Shown: positions 9,628-18,866, counted from the stretch's first letter. The stretch is DNA of 64,000 nt from Flavobacterium sp. LHD-85 (GCF_030929595.1 NZ_JAVFVR010000004.1:1-64000), one strand, 5' to 3'. Notes: a model not told the origin generated them from the letters alone. Numbers and translations are program-made.

Positions 9628-9650
9628 TAACTCTTTTTTAGGATAGCCAA

Positions 9651-9681
9651 AAGGACAAAATGTGAATTTTGTCCTTTTTTT
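9651..9681 (+). terminator. Rho-independent terminator
   Basis: AAGGACAAAAT and ATTTTGTCCTT form an 11-bp perfect stem with a GTGA loop, followed by a T-run. It ends the choice-of-anchor gene. Confidence 0.9.
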
Positions 9682-9829
9682 ATGCTTCCTATTACACTTA
9701 TTTTAACGTATTTACATAATTAAAAGCTAAAATATGGGAATTATGTAAGAGCATATACAACACATTCTAAAATTCGACCTCTAATTTTGTTCATGAGTTT
9801 AAAATAAAAACAATTTAATTTTTGATATC

Positions 9830-11089
9830 ATGAAAAAGAAATTAGTATCAGTATCACTTTTATTACTATCATTTGCTGCAGGCGCTCAAAATATGGCTAC
9901 CACTTCTACAAAACCTAACGTAGATCAAGAATTCAACAAATGGTCGATCGAACTTAATGGCGGGGTTAACAAACCAACCAGAACAATGACTCCAGGTTAT
10001 ACTACCGAATCATTAAACTTTTTTCACGGAGATTTAGGTGTTAGATATATGTTTAGTCCAAAGTTTGGGGTAAAGCTTGATGTTGGTTACGATCAATTTA
10101 AAGAGAAAAAAGATACTCCAGATTTTGAAAGCCGCTACGTGAGAGCAAGTTTACAAGGGGTTATCAATGTGGGACGCGCTTTAAATTTTGAAACTTGGAC
10201 AAACACAATTGGTCTTTTAGCTCATGGTGGTTTCGGGGTTTCTCAAATTAGCACAGAAACTGGATTTGGAGGTCAGGATTATATGGCTCACGGAATTGCT
10301 GGTTTAACTGGACAAATTAGATTAAGTGACAGAGTAGCTTTGACAGGTGACCTTACCGGAATTGTAAACGGGAGACAAAACTGGAATTTTGACGGAATGG
10401 GCAATACTTCCACAGGTTCATTTGATGGCGTTTTATTAAATGCTTCTGTAGGTTTAACGTTTTACTTGGGTAAAAACCAAAAACATGCTGACTGGGTTGG
10501 CGAAGAAGATAGAATTGGCGAATTGGAAAAAAGAGTGGACTTAATCGAAACTGGTCTTATAGATTCAGACAAAGATGGAGTTGCTGATTTATACGATTTA
10601 GAACCAAATTCTATCGCAGGAGTTGCTGTTAATACAAAAGGACAATCTATTGATACTAATCAAAATGGTGTTCCAGATGAGTTAGAAAGCTACCTAGATA
10701 AAACTTACGAGAAGAAAGGCGCTGGAACTGCTACAAACAATACAGTTGAAGAATTAATCAATGGTGGTTATGTAAATGTTTACTTCGACTTCAATTCGTC
10801 TAAACCAACAAATGCATCTTTATCAGGCGTAGATTTCTTAGTGAAATATATGAAAAACAATCCTGGAAAATCGGCTGACATTATTGGATATGCTGATGAA
10901 ATTGGAAATTCTAACTACAACACTGAATTGTCTAGAAAAAGAGCTGAGGCTGTTAAAAAAGTAGCCGTAAATGCAGGAATTGATGCATCAAGATTGAATG
11001 TAATTGCTAACGGAGAAGATACTTCTGTTAATAAAAGTTCTAAAGAGGCACGTCAGATCGTGAGACGAGTTACTTTCCAAGTGAAGTAA
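9830..11089 (+). CDS. OmpA-family outer membrane protein
   Basis: The 419-residue protein has a signal peptide (LSFAAGAQN, about 19 residues) and an N-terminal eight-strand-type beta barrel (about 35-215). A hinge follows with thrombospondin type-3-like acidic repeats (DSDKDGVADLYDLEPN, DTNQNGVPDELESYL). The C-terminal OmpA/MotB peptidoglycan-binding domain has NVYFDFNSSKPTNAS, ADIIGYADEIGNSNYNTELS and RAEAVKKVAV. It should anchor the outer membrane to peptidoglycan. This architecture is common and abundant in flavobacteria. It is monocistronic, with a strong terminator. Confidence 0.93.
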   Translation: MKKKLVSVSLLLLSFAAGAQNMATTSTKPNVDQEFNKWSIELNGGVNKPTRTMTPGYTTESLNFFHGDLGVRYMFSPKFGVKLDVGYDQFKEKKDTPDFESRYVRASLQGVINVGRALNFETWTNTIGLLAHGGFGVSQISTETGFGGQDYMAHGIAGLTGQIRLSDRVALTGDLTGIVNGRQNWNFDGMGNTSTGSFDGVLLNASVGLTFYLGKNQKHADWVGEEDRIGELEKRVDLIETGLIDSDKDGVADLYDLEPNSIAGVAVNTKGQSIDTNQNGVPDELESYLDKTYEKKGAGTATNNTVEELINGGYVNVYFDFNSSKPTNASLSGVDFLVKYMKNNPGKSADIIGYADEIGNSNYNTELSRKRAEAVKKVAVNAGIDASRLNVIANGEDTSVNKSSKEARQIVRRVTFQVK

Positions 11090-11114
11090 TCTATATATAA
11101 AGCTAAAAATGAGA

Positions 11115-11145
11115 AAAAGAGCTGTTCAATGGACAGCTCTTTTTG
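11115..11145 (+). terminator. Terminator after the OmpA-family gene
   Basis: AGAGCTGT and ACAGCTCT pair around TCAATGG, followed by five T. Confidence 0.85.
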
Positions 11146-11212
11146 GTTATAAAATAGAATTATTGACAAATTTTTAAATGAAATGATTTCAAATTAGTTT
11201 ACAATTTGAATA

Positions 11213-11372
11213 AAGCTTCGGAGAAGCGAAATATTTATAGAATTTTCTATAAGACAAATAAAAGAAGCTCCGGAGGAGCGACATATTTTTCCGACTGAAC
11301 ATGTCGCTCCTCCGGAGCTTTATTTTGTATACATCTGTTCTTTTCTATTGATATTTCGCTTCTCCGAAGCTT
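11213..11372. repeat. Nested double inverted repeat (intergenic palindromic element)
   Basis: The outer arms (11213-11234 and 11351-11372) are a perfect 22-bp inverted repeat beginning AAGCTTCGGAGAAGCG. The inner arms (11265-11284 and 11301-11320) are a perfect 20-bp inverted repeat beginning AAGCTCCGGAGGAGCG. Inner and outer arms are themselves related, so four copies of one half-site lie in alternating orientation. It fills most of the 346-base gap between the OmpA-family gene and aguB. The rest of the gap holds the two terminators. Confidence 0.9.
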
Positions 11373-11373
11373 A

Positions 11374-11415
11374 TAAAAAAAAAAAAAAAAGAGCTATCTT
11401 TTCAGATAGCTCTTT
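11374..11415 (-). terminator. Terminator after aguB
   Basis: On the minus strand AAAGAGCTATC and GATAGCTCTTT pair around a TGAAAA loop, followed by a T-run of about 15. It directly abuts the nested repeat. Confidence 0.85.
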
Positions 11416-11435
11416 CTAATATAATTTTAATCAAA

Positions 11436-12326
11436 TTATTTATCAATCGCTCTTTTTGTAATATCACCAAAAGCATCAATTCTTCTGTCTCTGAAAAACG
11501 GCCAGTTTTGGCGAACATTTTCTTGTAAATCTAAATCAACCTCAGCAATTAAGATCTCTTCTTTATCATGAGATGCTTGAGCTAAAATTTCTCCTTGCGG
11601 TCCAGCAATGAAAGAAGCTCCCCAGAATTGAATTCCTTCTGTTCCTTCAAGGTATTTTTCAAGACCAATTCGGTTAGCTGCTGCTACGAAAACACCATTT
11701 GCAACGGCATGTCCTTTCATCACGTTCATCCAAGCGCCATACTGATTTTCTCCGTATTGTTCTTTTTCTTTAGGATGCCATCCAATTGCTGTTGGATAAA
11801 ATAAAACCTCTGCTCCTTTAAGCGCTGTAATACGAGCCGCTTCTGGATACCATTGATCCCAGCAGATTAACGTTCCAACAGTTCCTTTTTTAGTTTCTAT
11901 CGCTTGGAAACCTAAATCACCTGGAGTGAAGTAGAATTTTTCATAGAAATGAGGATCGTCTGGAATATGCATTTTACGGTATAAACCTGCTTCAGTTCCA
12001 TCAGTGTCAATAATATAAGCACTGTTATGATAGATTCCAGCCATTCTTTTTTCGAAGAAAGGAACAATAATTACTACTCCTAATTCTTTTGCCAATTCGC
12101 TGAATGCAATAAATGAGGTACTGTAAAGTGGCTCTGCTAATGCAAAATTCTCTACATCTTCACTTTGGCAGAAATAATGACTGCTATATAATTCAGGAAG
12201 TAAGATTACCTCAGCACCTTGACTTGCAGCATCTCTTACCCAGCTGATACATTTTTTAAGATTGTTTTCGGCAACATCATTCAGATTTAACTGAATAACC
12301 GATATTTTATACTTTCTTTTCGCCAT
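11436..12326 (-). CDS. aguB: N-carbamoylputrescine amidase
   Basis: AguB hydrolyses N-carbamoylputrescine to putrescine, CO2 and ammonia. The 296-residue nitrilase-superfamily protein shows the Glu-Lys-Cys triad: Glu45 (LLPELYSS), Lys118 (LYRKMHIP) and Cys155 (LICWDQWYPE). The AguB-type motifs HYFCQSED and DDPHFYEKFYFTPGD are also present. It completes the agmatine pathway begun by aguA at 6885-7925. The two are on the same strand but not in one operon. Confidence 0.93.
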   Translation of the reverse strand: MAKRKYKISVIQLNLNDVAENNLKKCISWVRDAASQGAEVILLPELYSSHYFCQSEDVENFALAEPLYSTSFIAFSELAKELGVVIIVPFFEKRMAGIYHNSAYIIDTDGTEAGLYRKMHIPDDPHFYEKFYFTPGDLGFQAIETKKGTVGTLICWDQWYPEAARITALKGAEVLFYPTAIGWHPKEKEQYGENQYGAWMNVMKGHAVANGVFVAAANRIGLEKYLEGTEGIQFWGASFIAGPQGEILAQASHDKEEILIAEVDLDLQENVRQNWPFFRDRRIDAFGDITKRAIDK

Positions 12327-12410
12327 GACATAAAATTTAAGAGTGCAAAAATAGTAAATTTTAAAGGAATGCCAAAGTTTAGAATTCCGTCTAACTTAAT
12401 ACAAAAAACA

Positions 12411-12453
12411 AAAAACCATTTTACATTGATTTAAAATCTCTGTAAAATGGCTT
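12411..12453 (-). terminator. Terminator after the small lipoprotein gene
   Basis: CCATTTTACA (12416-12425) and TGTAAAATGG (12441-12450) form a 10-bp stem. On the minus strand it is followed by TTTTTTGTTTTTT. Confidence 0.8.
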
Positions 12454-12486
12454 TATCAACCTAAAAAAATTCAACTAAGTTTGTTG

Positions 12487-12900
12487 TTATTCAATCACTA
12501 CTTTTTGAGTAAGAAATTCAGTTTCTGATTTCTTGAATTTAATTTCGAAAGTTCCTTTTGTAGCAGACTTAAATTTGTAAACTGTCTTTTTTGGTTCAGG
12601 CACTTGCTGCGTGCAAACTTCTGATGGATATTTTGCAATTACTTGCAAGCCTTTTACAGAACCAATTGTTACTTCTGAGATTTTATCAAATTCTGCACAA
12701 GCATTATCAACTGTGTAAGTCACATCGTAGCTCAATTCATCATTTACTTTTCCTGTTGCTGGTCCTTTAATTTCGGTTACCAAAGCGGCCTTTGTATTTG
12801 GAACTGGTGTTTTATCATTATCATCGTCGTTACTGCATGAAACAAATCCAATTGATAAAAATAATACTACTAAAGCTGTTTTTAATCTAAAACTTTTCAT
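12487..12900 (-). CDS. Small lipoprotein of unknown function
   Basis: The 137-residue protein has a lipoprotein signal peptide ending IGFVSCSNDDDND (Cys at about 23) and an acidic linker typical of Bacteroidota surface lipoproteins. It continues as a single Ig-like beta-sandwich of about 100 residues: ATGKVNDELSYDVTYTV and GTFEIKFKKSETEFLTQKVV. Two conserved-looking cysteines (DNACAEF and SEVCTQQ) could form a disulfide. No catalytic motif is visible. It is flanked by its own terminator and a 342-base intergenic region. Confidence 0.8.
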   Translation of the reverse strand: MKSFRLKTALVVLFLSIGFVSCSNDDDNDKTPVPNTKAALVTEIKGPATGKVNDELSYDVTYTVDNACAEFDKISEVTIGSVKGLQVIAKYPSEVCTQQVPEPKKTVYKFKSATKGTFEIKFKKSETEFLTQKVVIE

Positions 12901-13076
12901 ATAAAATAATAATTAATTGTTAATTACTATGAAGACGTGCCTTGGTTGCAAAGGTTGCTTATAAAAAACGTTAAAAAATCTTGATCAACCATTAAACAAC
13001 TATAAATCAATAGCTTATTTTATAAAAAAATATTTAAAAATTACCGTTATTTCTTATGAAAATAAAAAAATCTCAA

Positions 13077-13158
13077 TAGCCCCGATCAAAGTGATATCCT
13101 TTTTATCCGCTTTTTTGCGGATGAAAAGATTTAACGGAGAGCGGGACTAAACGTGCTT
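13077..13158 (+). ncRNA. Candidate structured intergenic RNA element (family member 1)
   Basis: AGCCCCGAT (13078-13086) and GCGGGACT (13141-13148) are positioned to pair, with one mismatch. They enclose a strong hairpin, ATCCGC-TTTTTT-GCGGAT, extended by T/A arms. A second element at 49103-49245 (minus) shares the same ends: AGCCCAGATGGAAATG at the 5' end, and AATGTACAGCTGGATTAG against AACGGAGAGCGGGACTAA here. The surrounding 12901-13242 gap holds no gene. The rest of it is AT-rich sequence plus the terminator at 13186. Strand is chosen for the consensus, not from expression evidence. Confidence 0.45.
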
Positions 13159-13185
13159 TTGAAAATGAGTTGATATGCTTCTAAA

Positions 13186-13217
13186 ACAAAAAAACACCAG
13201 TGCTAAACTGATGTTTT
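13186..13217 (-). terminator. Terminator after the DUF808 gene
   Basis: CACCAGT and ACTGATG (one G-U pair in RNA) are flanked by AAA/TTT arms with a short loop. On the minus strand a T-rich tail follows. Confidence 0.65.
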
Positions 13218-13242
13218 TAAAATATATTTCTTGAAGTTATAT

Positions 13243-14127
13243 CTAAGCCGTTTTCTTTTTAAAAATCTTTTTGAAAAGATTCACAAACAGTAAAACTACT
13301 AAACCTAAACCTAATCCAACTGTAAATTCTTTGATGATAGAAGGAATTTTAATTTCTTCTGACAAATGGTGAAAAAATGGAATATAATGTACAAATATTC
13401 CACCTGCTACTAAAAGAAGTGCAATTGTCCCCACAACTGTCAAGCCCTTTATAACCAATGGAAGAGCTTTAACCAATAAATTTCCAATAAATCTTGACGG
13501 ACTTTTTTCGCTTTTGCTAAATTTTATAAGTTTATAACCCGCTTCATCCATTCTGACAATCAGGGCTACAATTCCGTAAACTCCTATTGTTGCAACCAAT
13601 GCAATTATAGATGTTACAACAATTTGTTGTGTTAACGGTTCCTCTATAACTGTTCCTAACGCAATAATTACGATTTCTACAGATAATATAAAGTCGGTTA
13701 CGATCGCTGATTTTATTTTTCCTTTTTCAAGTTCTAGAATCTGCTCCTCGGTAAGAGCCTCGTCTGTTATCCCTTCTGACTCATCGTGTTTATGAGGAAA
13801 AACAAATTCATAAATTTTTTCAGCTCCTTCATAAGCTAAAAATAATCCCCCAAGCACTAAAATTATTATGATTGCAATTGGTAAAAAAGCACTTAGCAAA
13901 AATGCAATTGGTAGAATAATAATTTTATTGAGTAAAGAACCTTTACTAATTGCCCATAAAACAGGCAATTCTCGTGAAGATGCAAACCCAGAAGCTTTTT
14001 CTGCATTTACAGCTAAGTCGTCACCAAGAATTCCAGCAGTTTTCTTTGCAGCAACTTTACTCATTACTGCAACATCATCCATAATTGCTGCGATATCATC
14101 TAATAGAACAAAAAAACCTGAAGCCAT
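13243..14127 (-). CDS. DUF808-family inner membrane protein
   Basis: The 294-residue protein matches the DUF808/YedI family. The N-terminal signature reads MASGFFVLLDDIAAIMDDVA, then SKVAAKKTAGILGDDLAVNA and ELPVLWAISKGS. Several hydrophobic helices follow (about 70-100, 145-195, 215-250, 265-290), with a Lys-rich C-terminus (NLFKKIFKKKTA). The function of this family is not established. It is probably monocistronic. Confidence 0.88.
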   Translation of the reverse strand: MASGFFVLLDDIAAIMDDVAVMSKVAAKKTAGILGDDLAVNAEKASGFASSRELPVLWAISKGSLLNKIIILPIAFLLSAFLPIAIIIILVLGGLFLAYEGAEKIYEFVFPHKHDESEGITDEALTEEQILELEKGKIKSAIVTDFILSVEIVIIALGTVIEEPLTQQIVVTSIIALVATIGVYGIVALIVRMDEAGYKLIKFSKSEKSPSRFIGNLLVKALPLVIKGLTVVGTIALLLVAGGIFVHYIPFFHHLSEEIKIPSIIKEFTVGLGLGLVVLLFVNLFKKIFKKKTA

Positions 14128-14235
14128 TTTTAAAATTTATTTTTAGTGATGCGAATCTAGACATTTTGACTTAATCTGCCCAATATTAGAGCGTCAAAAT
14201 TTTTCTTTTTATTCGTGTTTTTCTGTAGATGAAAT

Positions 14236-14355
14236 CTAACTGCATTGTCCTAAAAGAACCCACAGAATAATAAAAACTATAATAGTTCCGAAACAGCCTC
14301 CACCTAACTTCTTAGCGCCATATCCTGCTAATAATCCTCTGAAAATATTGTTCAT
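14236..14355 (-). CDS. 39-residue glycine-rich membrane micro-protein (putative)
   Basis: This short frame encodes a charged N-terminus (MNNIFRGLLAGYGAKKLGGG) followed by CFGTIIVFIILWVLLGQC, one hydrophobic segment long enough to span a membrane. It lies in a 390-base gap between the DUF808 gene and a secreted-protein gene, and no other explanation for the stretch is visible. Basic residues before one helix suggest Ncyt-Cperi topology. The function is unknown. The coding call rests on the organised composition only. Confidence 0.6.
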   Translation of the reverse strand: MNNIFRGLLAGYGAKKLGGGCFGTIIVFIILWVLLGQCS

Positions 14356-14469
14356 GATTTTGATTTTTTTTGATTAATAATTTGCTGATTTTTAAAACTT
14401 TAAAATTGATTATTTCTTTAAAATTTGTTGTTATAAGAAAAACGCAAAAAGTTTCAGAATTCACGGATA

Positions 14470-14507
14470 AAAAAAAACACCTCAAATAAAATTGAAGTGC
14501 TTTTGTT
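14470..14507 (-). terminator. Terminator after the LRR-like secreted protein gene
   Basis: CACCTCAA and TTGAAGTG (one G-U pair) form a stem. On the minus strand the hairpin is followed by nine T. Confidence 0.7.
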
Positions 14508-14517
14508 TTTTATAAAA

Positions 14518-15558
14518 TTAGTCTGTTGTAACAGCGTTCCCTTTATTTAGTAATGTTGCCTTATCTATAAGACCCTGTCCGGTCGGTGGAGCTGGCGGAT
14601 TTTGACCATTCATATCTATATATTTACCTCCAGCAGGAGAAATACTTAATATTCTACTCAGAATTAAATTAATTTGAGAGCTAGGTAATGCATTTTTAGT
14701 AAATACAAGACTTGTCTGATAATTATAAACAGAACTTAGCAAGGGCAGATCAATCGAAGTAAGAATTGAATTATTATTAAAATAAACTCGTTTGCTTTTG
14801 GTTAATACAGGAAATGATATTGATGTTAACGATGCATTGCTTGAAATATAATTATCAAACCCATATACCGTTTTAAGAACAGGAAACAAGACAGCACTTA
14901 ATTTTTCATTATTTTCAATGTATAAATCATTATAAACTTCACTTAGATTATTAAAATTAATTGTTACCAATTTTAAATTATCACTAATATTTAAATTTAC
15001 TAGATTCTTTACAGCACTTAAATCTAATGTGGTTAAATTTGTTGTACCTATTACATAAATATTTTCTGTCTGAGGTCCTAAATCTCTAGCAATTTGAGTT
15101 ACTGCTTCTTCATCTGTTACATCACCAGATAACATGATACTTGTTTTTCCTTTATTCACGCTACTTCCAGCATATAAAGCATAAGGAACACTTAAAAGCT
15201 GACTCGTGCCACTAATTGTATAATTGGTTCCTCCTGCTGGGTCAATTTCTGTTTTAACAAAATGAGATCCAGCTCCCCAATCTATTCCAGAGAAAGTTCC
15301 TGTAACTGGTGTTCCTCCTCCTATTTCTATCGTTGCTAATCCGTTTGCATTTGTTGTTGTGGTTTGAGTTTCTACATAAGATGCTGTTCCTGTTGCAGAA
15401 CCTAACAAAATACTCGTTTTTATACCTACTAAAGTATTTGCGAGCAAAGTACCATCTGTTTTACGGATCACAGATTGATAATTCATTTTTTGTGGCGCTT
15501 GCGCAAATAAGATTGTAAAAGAACTTAATAATAGTAATACCAGAGTAATTTTTTTCAT
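14518..15558 (-). CDS. Secreted protein with leucine-rich (receptor-L-like) repeats
   Basis: The 346-residue protein has a signal peptide (FTILFAQAPQ). An N-terminal ~110-residue module (QKMNYQSVIRKTDGTLLANT to LLSVPYALYAG) recurs at the head of many secreted Bacteroidota proteins. The C-terminal half is built from LRR-like segments: LTTLDLSAVKNLVNLNISD, LVTINFNNLSEVYNDLYIEN, LTSISFPVLTKSKRVYFNNN and LTSIDLPLLSSVY. It has no T9SS sorting domain, but the gene 23 bases upstream does. A binding or adhesion role is inference. Confidence 0.75.
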   Translation of the reverse strand: MKKITLVLLLLSSFTILFAQAPQKMNYQSVIRKTDGTLLANTLVGIKTSILLGSATGTASYVETQTTTTNANGLATIEIGGGTPVTGTFSGIDWGAGSHFVKTEIDPAGGTNYTISGTSQLLSVPYALYAGSSVNKGKTSIMLSGDVTDEEAVTQIARDLGPQTENIYVIGTTNLTTLDLSAVKNLVNLNISDNLKLVTINFNNLSEVYNDLYIENNEKLSAVLFPVLKTVYGFDNYISSNASLTSISFPVLTKSKRVYFNNNSILTSIDLPLLSSVYNYQTSLVFTKNALPSSQINLILSRILSISPAGGKYIDMNGQNPPAPPTGQGLIDKATLLNKGNAVTTD

Positions 15559-15581
15559 ATATCTTTCTACGGTTTTAGATT

Positions 15582-16073
15582 TTATTTTTTAATAATTTTA
15601 AAAGTTTTTATTGCTTTCGAATTGTTATTTACTGCAAGAAAATAAACTCCCTGCGTTAGTCCTTGCATAGAGACTTTTGTTTCTGATGAAGTAATACTTA
15701 AAGCTTTTGCTATTATTTTCCCATTGATATCAAATAAATTATAGGATAGCGATTCAAATTTGTTGTTTGCAACGATAAGATTCAGCTCGTCAACAACAGG
15801 GTTTGGAAAAGCTGCCATTACTAAACTAATTTCATCAAATTCTTCATTATTTAGCGTTGCTATTTCATAAGGCTGCTGAATTCCCTCTTGTGCCGAGCCA
15901 CCACTTCCTTGTAATCGTACATCAGCAATTTGTCCTATTGAATAACTTGCAGTTCCGCCAGTACCTGTGCCTTTTCCGCCAGTAACGACAATACTTTCCT
16001 GCGAGTATAATTTGGTCACAAATGAAATGCTAGTAAAAAATAAAACTAAAAATGCTCTTTGGTTTCTTTTCAT
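15582..16073 (-). CDS. Short T9SS type A sorting-domain protein
   Basis: The 163-residue protein has a signal peptide (FVTKLYSQES). A Gly/Thr-rich stretch, GGKGTGTGGTASYSIGQI, and a QEGIQQPYEI motif follow; this motif is typical of short secreted T9SS proteins. A C-terminal T9SS type A domain (about 85-163) contains AAFPNPVVDELNLIV, YNLFDINGKII and LTQGVYFLAVNN, ending KTFKIIKK. It is predicted to be exported to the surface. It is almost all targeting signal, with little passenger domain. The LRR-like secreted gene follows after 23 bases. Confidence 0.85.
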   Translation of the reverse strand: MKRNQRAFLVLFFTSISFVTKLYSQESIVVTGGKGTGTGGTASYSIGQIADVRLQGSGGSAQEGIQQPYEIATLNNEEFDEISLVMAAFPNPVVDELNLIVANNKFESLSYNLFDINGKIIAKALSITSSETKVSMQGLTQGVYFLAVNNNSKAIKTFKIIKK

Positions 16074-16163
16074 ATATTTAAGTTAATAGTTTCAAATCAA
16101 ATATATGCTATTTCTTACATTATACAACGGGTAAAAAAGAGCAAACTTTACTTTTAATATTAA

Positions 16164-16200
16164 CAAAAAAAGCACCAGCTTTTAACACTGATGCTTTTTC
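16164..16200 (-). terminator. Terminator after clpB
   Basis: AAAAGCACCAG and CTGATGCTTTTT pair around a loop of about eight bases, and a T-run follows on the minus strand. Confidence 0.75.
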
Positions 16201-16221
16201 AAGATTAACTAAAAAAAATAA

Positions 16222-18819
16222 TTATTTAACTGTCTGGTTTCTAAAAACCAGTTTGCCATCGAAAGCATCAAGTAAAATGATGCTGTCTGTTGTAATATTT
16301 CCTGCCAAAATTTCTTTTGACAATTGATTTAAAACTTCTCTCTGAACCACACGTTTTACTGGTCTTGCACCAAAATGCGGATCATAGCCTTTGTCGGCCA
16401 AGTAACCAATAGCTTCTGGAGTTGCATCCATCGTAATGCCTTGCAGAGCCAGCATTTTGGTAACACTCTTCAACTGTAAGTTTACGATTCTCGAGATGTT
16501 CTCTACCGTAAGCGGTGTAAACATTACAATCTCATCGATACGGTTGATAAACTCAGGACGAACAGTTTGTTTTAATAATCCTAAAACTTCATTTTTAGCC
16601 GCTTCTGTTGCCGCTTCCACTCCGCCTTTAAGATTCTCAAATTTCTCCTGAATAATATTACTACCCATATTTGAGGTCATAATAATAATCGTATTTCTAA
16701 AATCGGCCAAACGACCTTTGTTGTCTGTTAAACGACCTTCATCTAGAACCTGCAATAAAATATTGAAAGTATCTGGATGCGCTTTTTCAATCTCATCTAA
16801 CAATACAACAGAATATGGTTTTCTACGAACAGCTTCTGTCAACTGACCTCCTTCATCATAACCTACATATCCTGGAGGAGCACCAACTAAACGGCTCACA
16901 CTGTGACGTTCTTGGTATTCGCTCATATCGATACGAGTCATAGCATTTTCATCATCAAATAGATATTCTGCTAAGGCTTTTGCCAGCTCTGTTTTACCAA
17001 CTCCGGTTGTACCTAAGAATAAGAATGACCCAACAGGTTTTTTCATATCCTGTAAACCTGCACGGCTTCTACGAACAGCATCACTCACCGCTTCTATCGC
17101 TTCTTCCTGACCTACTACACGTTTGTGTAATTCATCTTCAAGATGCAATAGTTTTTCTCTTTCTGTCTGAAGCATTTTGGTTACTGGAATTCCTGTCCAT
17201 TTTGCTACAACTTCTGCGATATCTTCTCTAGTAACTTCTTCTTTAATTAAAGAATTTCCAGATTGGAATTCTAACAATTGTTTTTGTAAAGTTTCCTGAC
17301 GTTCCTGTGCTTCTTTTATTTTTCCATAACGAATTTCGGCTACTTTTCCGTAATCTCCATCACGTTCTGCACGTTCTGCCTCGTATTTAAAGTCTTCGAT
17401 TTCGTGTTTTACAGCCTGAATTCCGTCAACGATATCTTTTTCCTGTTTCCATTTTGCATAGATTTCGTTTCGTTCTTCTTTCAGGTTGGCCAATTCCATA
17501 CCCAAAATTTTCAGTTTGCTTTCTTCTTTTTCACGTTTAATGGCTTCAATTTCGATTTCCAACTGCATAATTTTACGATCCAAAACGTCTAATTCTTCTG
17601 GTTTTGAATTGATTTCCATACGCAGTTTAGAAGCCGCCTCATCCATTAAGTCAATCGCTTTATCTGGCAAAAAACGATTTGTGATATATCTTTGCGAAAG
17701 CTCAACAGCCGCGATAATCGCTTCGTCTTTAATCTGAACTTTATGGTGCGTTTCGTATTTCTCTTTAATTCCACGAAGAATCGAAATCGCGCTTTCTGTA
17801 TCTGGTTCGTCAATTAATACTTTTTGAAAACGTCTTTCAAGCGCTTTATCTTTCTCAAAATATTTTTGATATTCATCTAAAGTCGTAGCACCAATTGCTC
17901 TTAACTCACCACGAGCCAAAGCTGGTTTCAAGATGTTAGCCGCGTCCATTGCGCCTTCGCCTCCACCCGCTCCTACAAGCGTATGAATTTCATCGATAAA
18001 CAAAACGATATCTCCATCTGCAGCTGTAACTTCTTTTACAACCGATTTTAAACGTTCTTCAAACTCTCCTTTGTACTTCGCTCCTGCAATCAAAGCTCCC
18101 ATATCTAGAGAGAAAACGATTTTATCTTTTAAGTTTTCTGGAACGTCTCCGTCCACAATTCTGTGCGCTAAACCTTCTGCAATTGCTGTTTTACCAACTC
18201 CAGGTTCCCCAATAAGCATTGGATTATTTTTAGTTCTACGAGTCAGAATCTGCAATACACGACGAATTTCTTCATCACGTCCGATAACTGGATCTAGTTT
18301 TCCTGTACGTGCTAATTCGTTTAAGTTTTTAGCGAATTTATTTAGCGAATTATACGTTTCTTCTGCCGAAGCCGAAGTTACTCTTTCACCTTTTCTTAAT
18401 TCTTCAATAGCCGCTTTCAAACCTTTTCCTGTAACGCCCTGATCTTTTAAAATCTGAGAAACTTTACTTTTTGAGTCAAAAATGGCTAAAATTAAATGCT
18501 CGATCGAAACGTATTCGTCGTTCATTTTTTGTGCAATGATTTCAGCTTCATTCAAAGCTTTATTAGCATCTCTGGAAAGCATAACATCTCCTCCAGAAAC
18601 TTTTGGAAAACTCTGAATTGTACTGTCTAAAATTTGCAAAAACAACGGCACATTTACATTTAATTTTTTTAGAATAAATGGCGCCACGTTTTCATCAACT
18701 TCAAAAATTGCTTTGAAAATGTGTTCATTTTCAATTTGCTGCTGGCCATTTCGCTGCGCTAATTGCTGCGACAACTGAATGGCTTCCTGCGATTTAATAG
18801 TAAACTTATTTATATTCAT
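16222..18819 (-). CDS. clpB: ATP-dependent disaggregase ClpB
   Basis: ClpB is a hexameric AAA+ chaperone that extracts proteins from aggregates together with DnaK. The 865-residue length is standard. Domains in order are the N-domain ([20 protein letters not shown]), AAA-1 with Walker A GEPGVGKT and Walker [11 protein letters not shown], a coiled-coil middle domain (about 400-520, Glu/Lys-rich), and AAA-2 with Walker A GTTGVGKT and the sensor region [12 protein letters not shown]. The pore loops KYKGEFEER and [13 protein letters not shown] are intact. There is no ClpP-binding IGF/L tripeptide, as expected for ClpB. Confidence 0.97.
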   Translation of the reverse strand: MNINKFTIKSQEAIQLSQQLAQRNGQQQIENEHIFKAIFEVDENVAPFILKKLNVNVPLFLQILDSTIQSFPKVSGGDVMLSRDANKALNEAEIIAQKMNDEYVSIEHLILAIFDSKSKVSQILKDQGVTGKGLKAAIEELRKGERVTSASAEETYNSLNKFAKNLNELARTGKLDPVIGRDEEIRRVLQILTRRTKNNPMLIGEPGVGKTAIAEGLAHRIVDGDVPENLKDKIVFSLDMGALIAGAKYKGEFEERLKSVVKEVTAADGDIVLFIDEIHTLVGAGGGEGAMDAANILKPALARGELRAIGATTLDEYQKYFEKDKALERRFQKVLIDEPDTESAISILRGIKEKYETHHKVQIKDEAIIAAVELSQRYITNRFLPDKAIDLMDEAASKLRMEINSKPEELDVLDRKIMQLEIEIEAIKREKEESKLKILGMELANLKEERNEIYAKWKQEKDIVDGIQAVKHEIEDFKYEAERAERDGDYGKVAEIRYGKIKEAQERQETLQKQLLEFQSGNSLIKEEVTREDIAEVVAKWTGIPVTKMLQTEREKLLHLEDELHKRVVGQEEAIEAVSDAVRRSRAGLQDMKKPVGSFLFLGTTGVGKTELAKALAEYLFDDENAMTRIDMSEYQERHSVSRLVGAPPGYVGYDEGGQLTEAVRRKPYSVVLLDEIEKAHPDTFNILLQVLDEGRLTDNKGRLADFRNTIIIMTSNMGSNIIQEKFENLKGGVEAATEAAKNEVLGLLKQTVRPEFINRIDEIVMFTPLTVENISRIVNLQLKSVTKMLALQGITMDATPEAIGYLADKGYDPHFGARPVKRVVQREVLNQLSKEILAGNITTDSIILLDAFDGKLVFRNQTVK

Positions 18820-18866
18820 ATTTTTACGATTTTGATTGATTTTATTTGTTTGACAATTTATAAGAT

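Noticed and set aside
18071-18442. Long plus-strand frame opposite clpB
   Set aside because: It is a shadow of the clpB codon pattern. clpB is unambiguous on the other strand.
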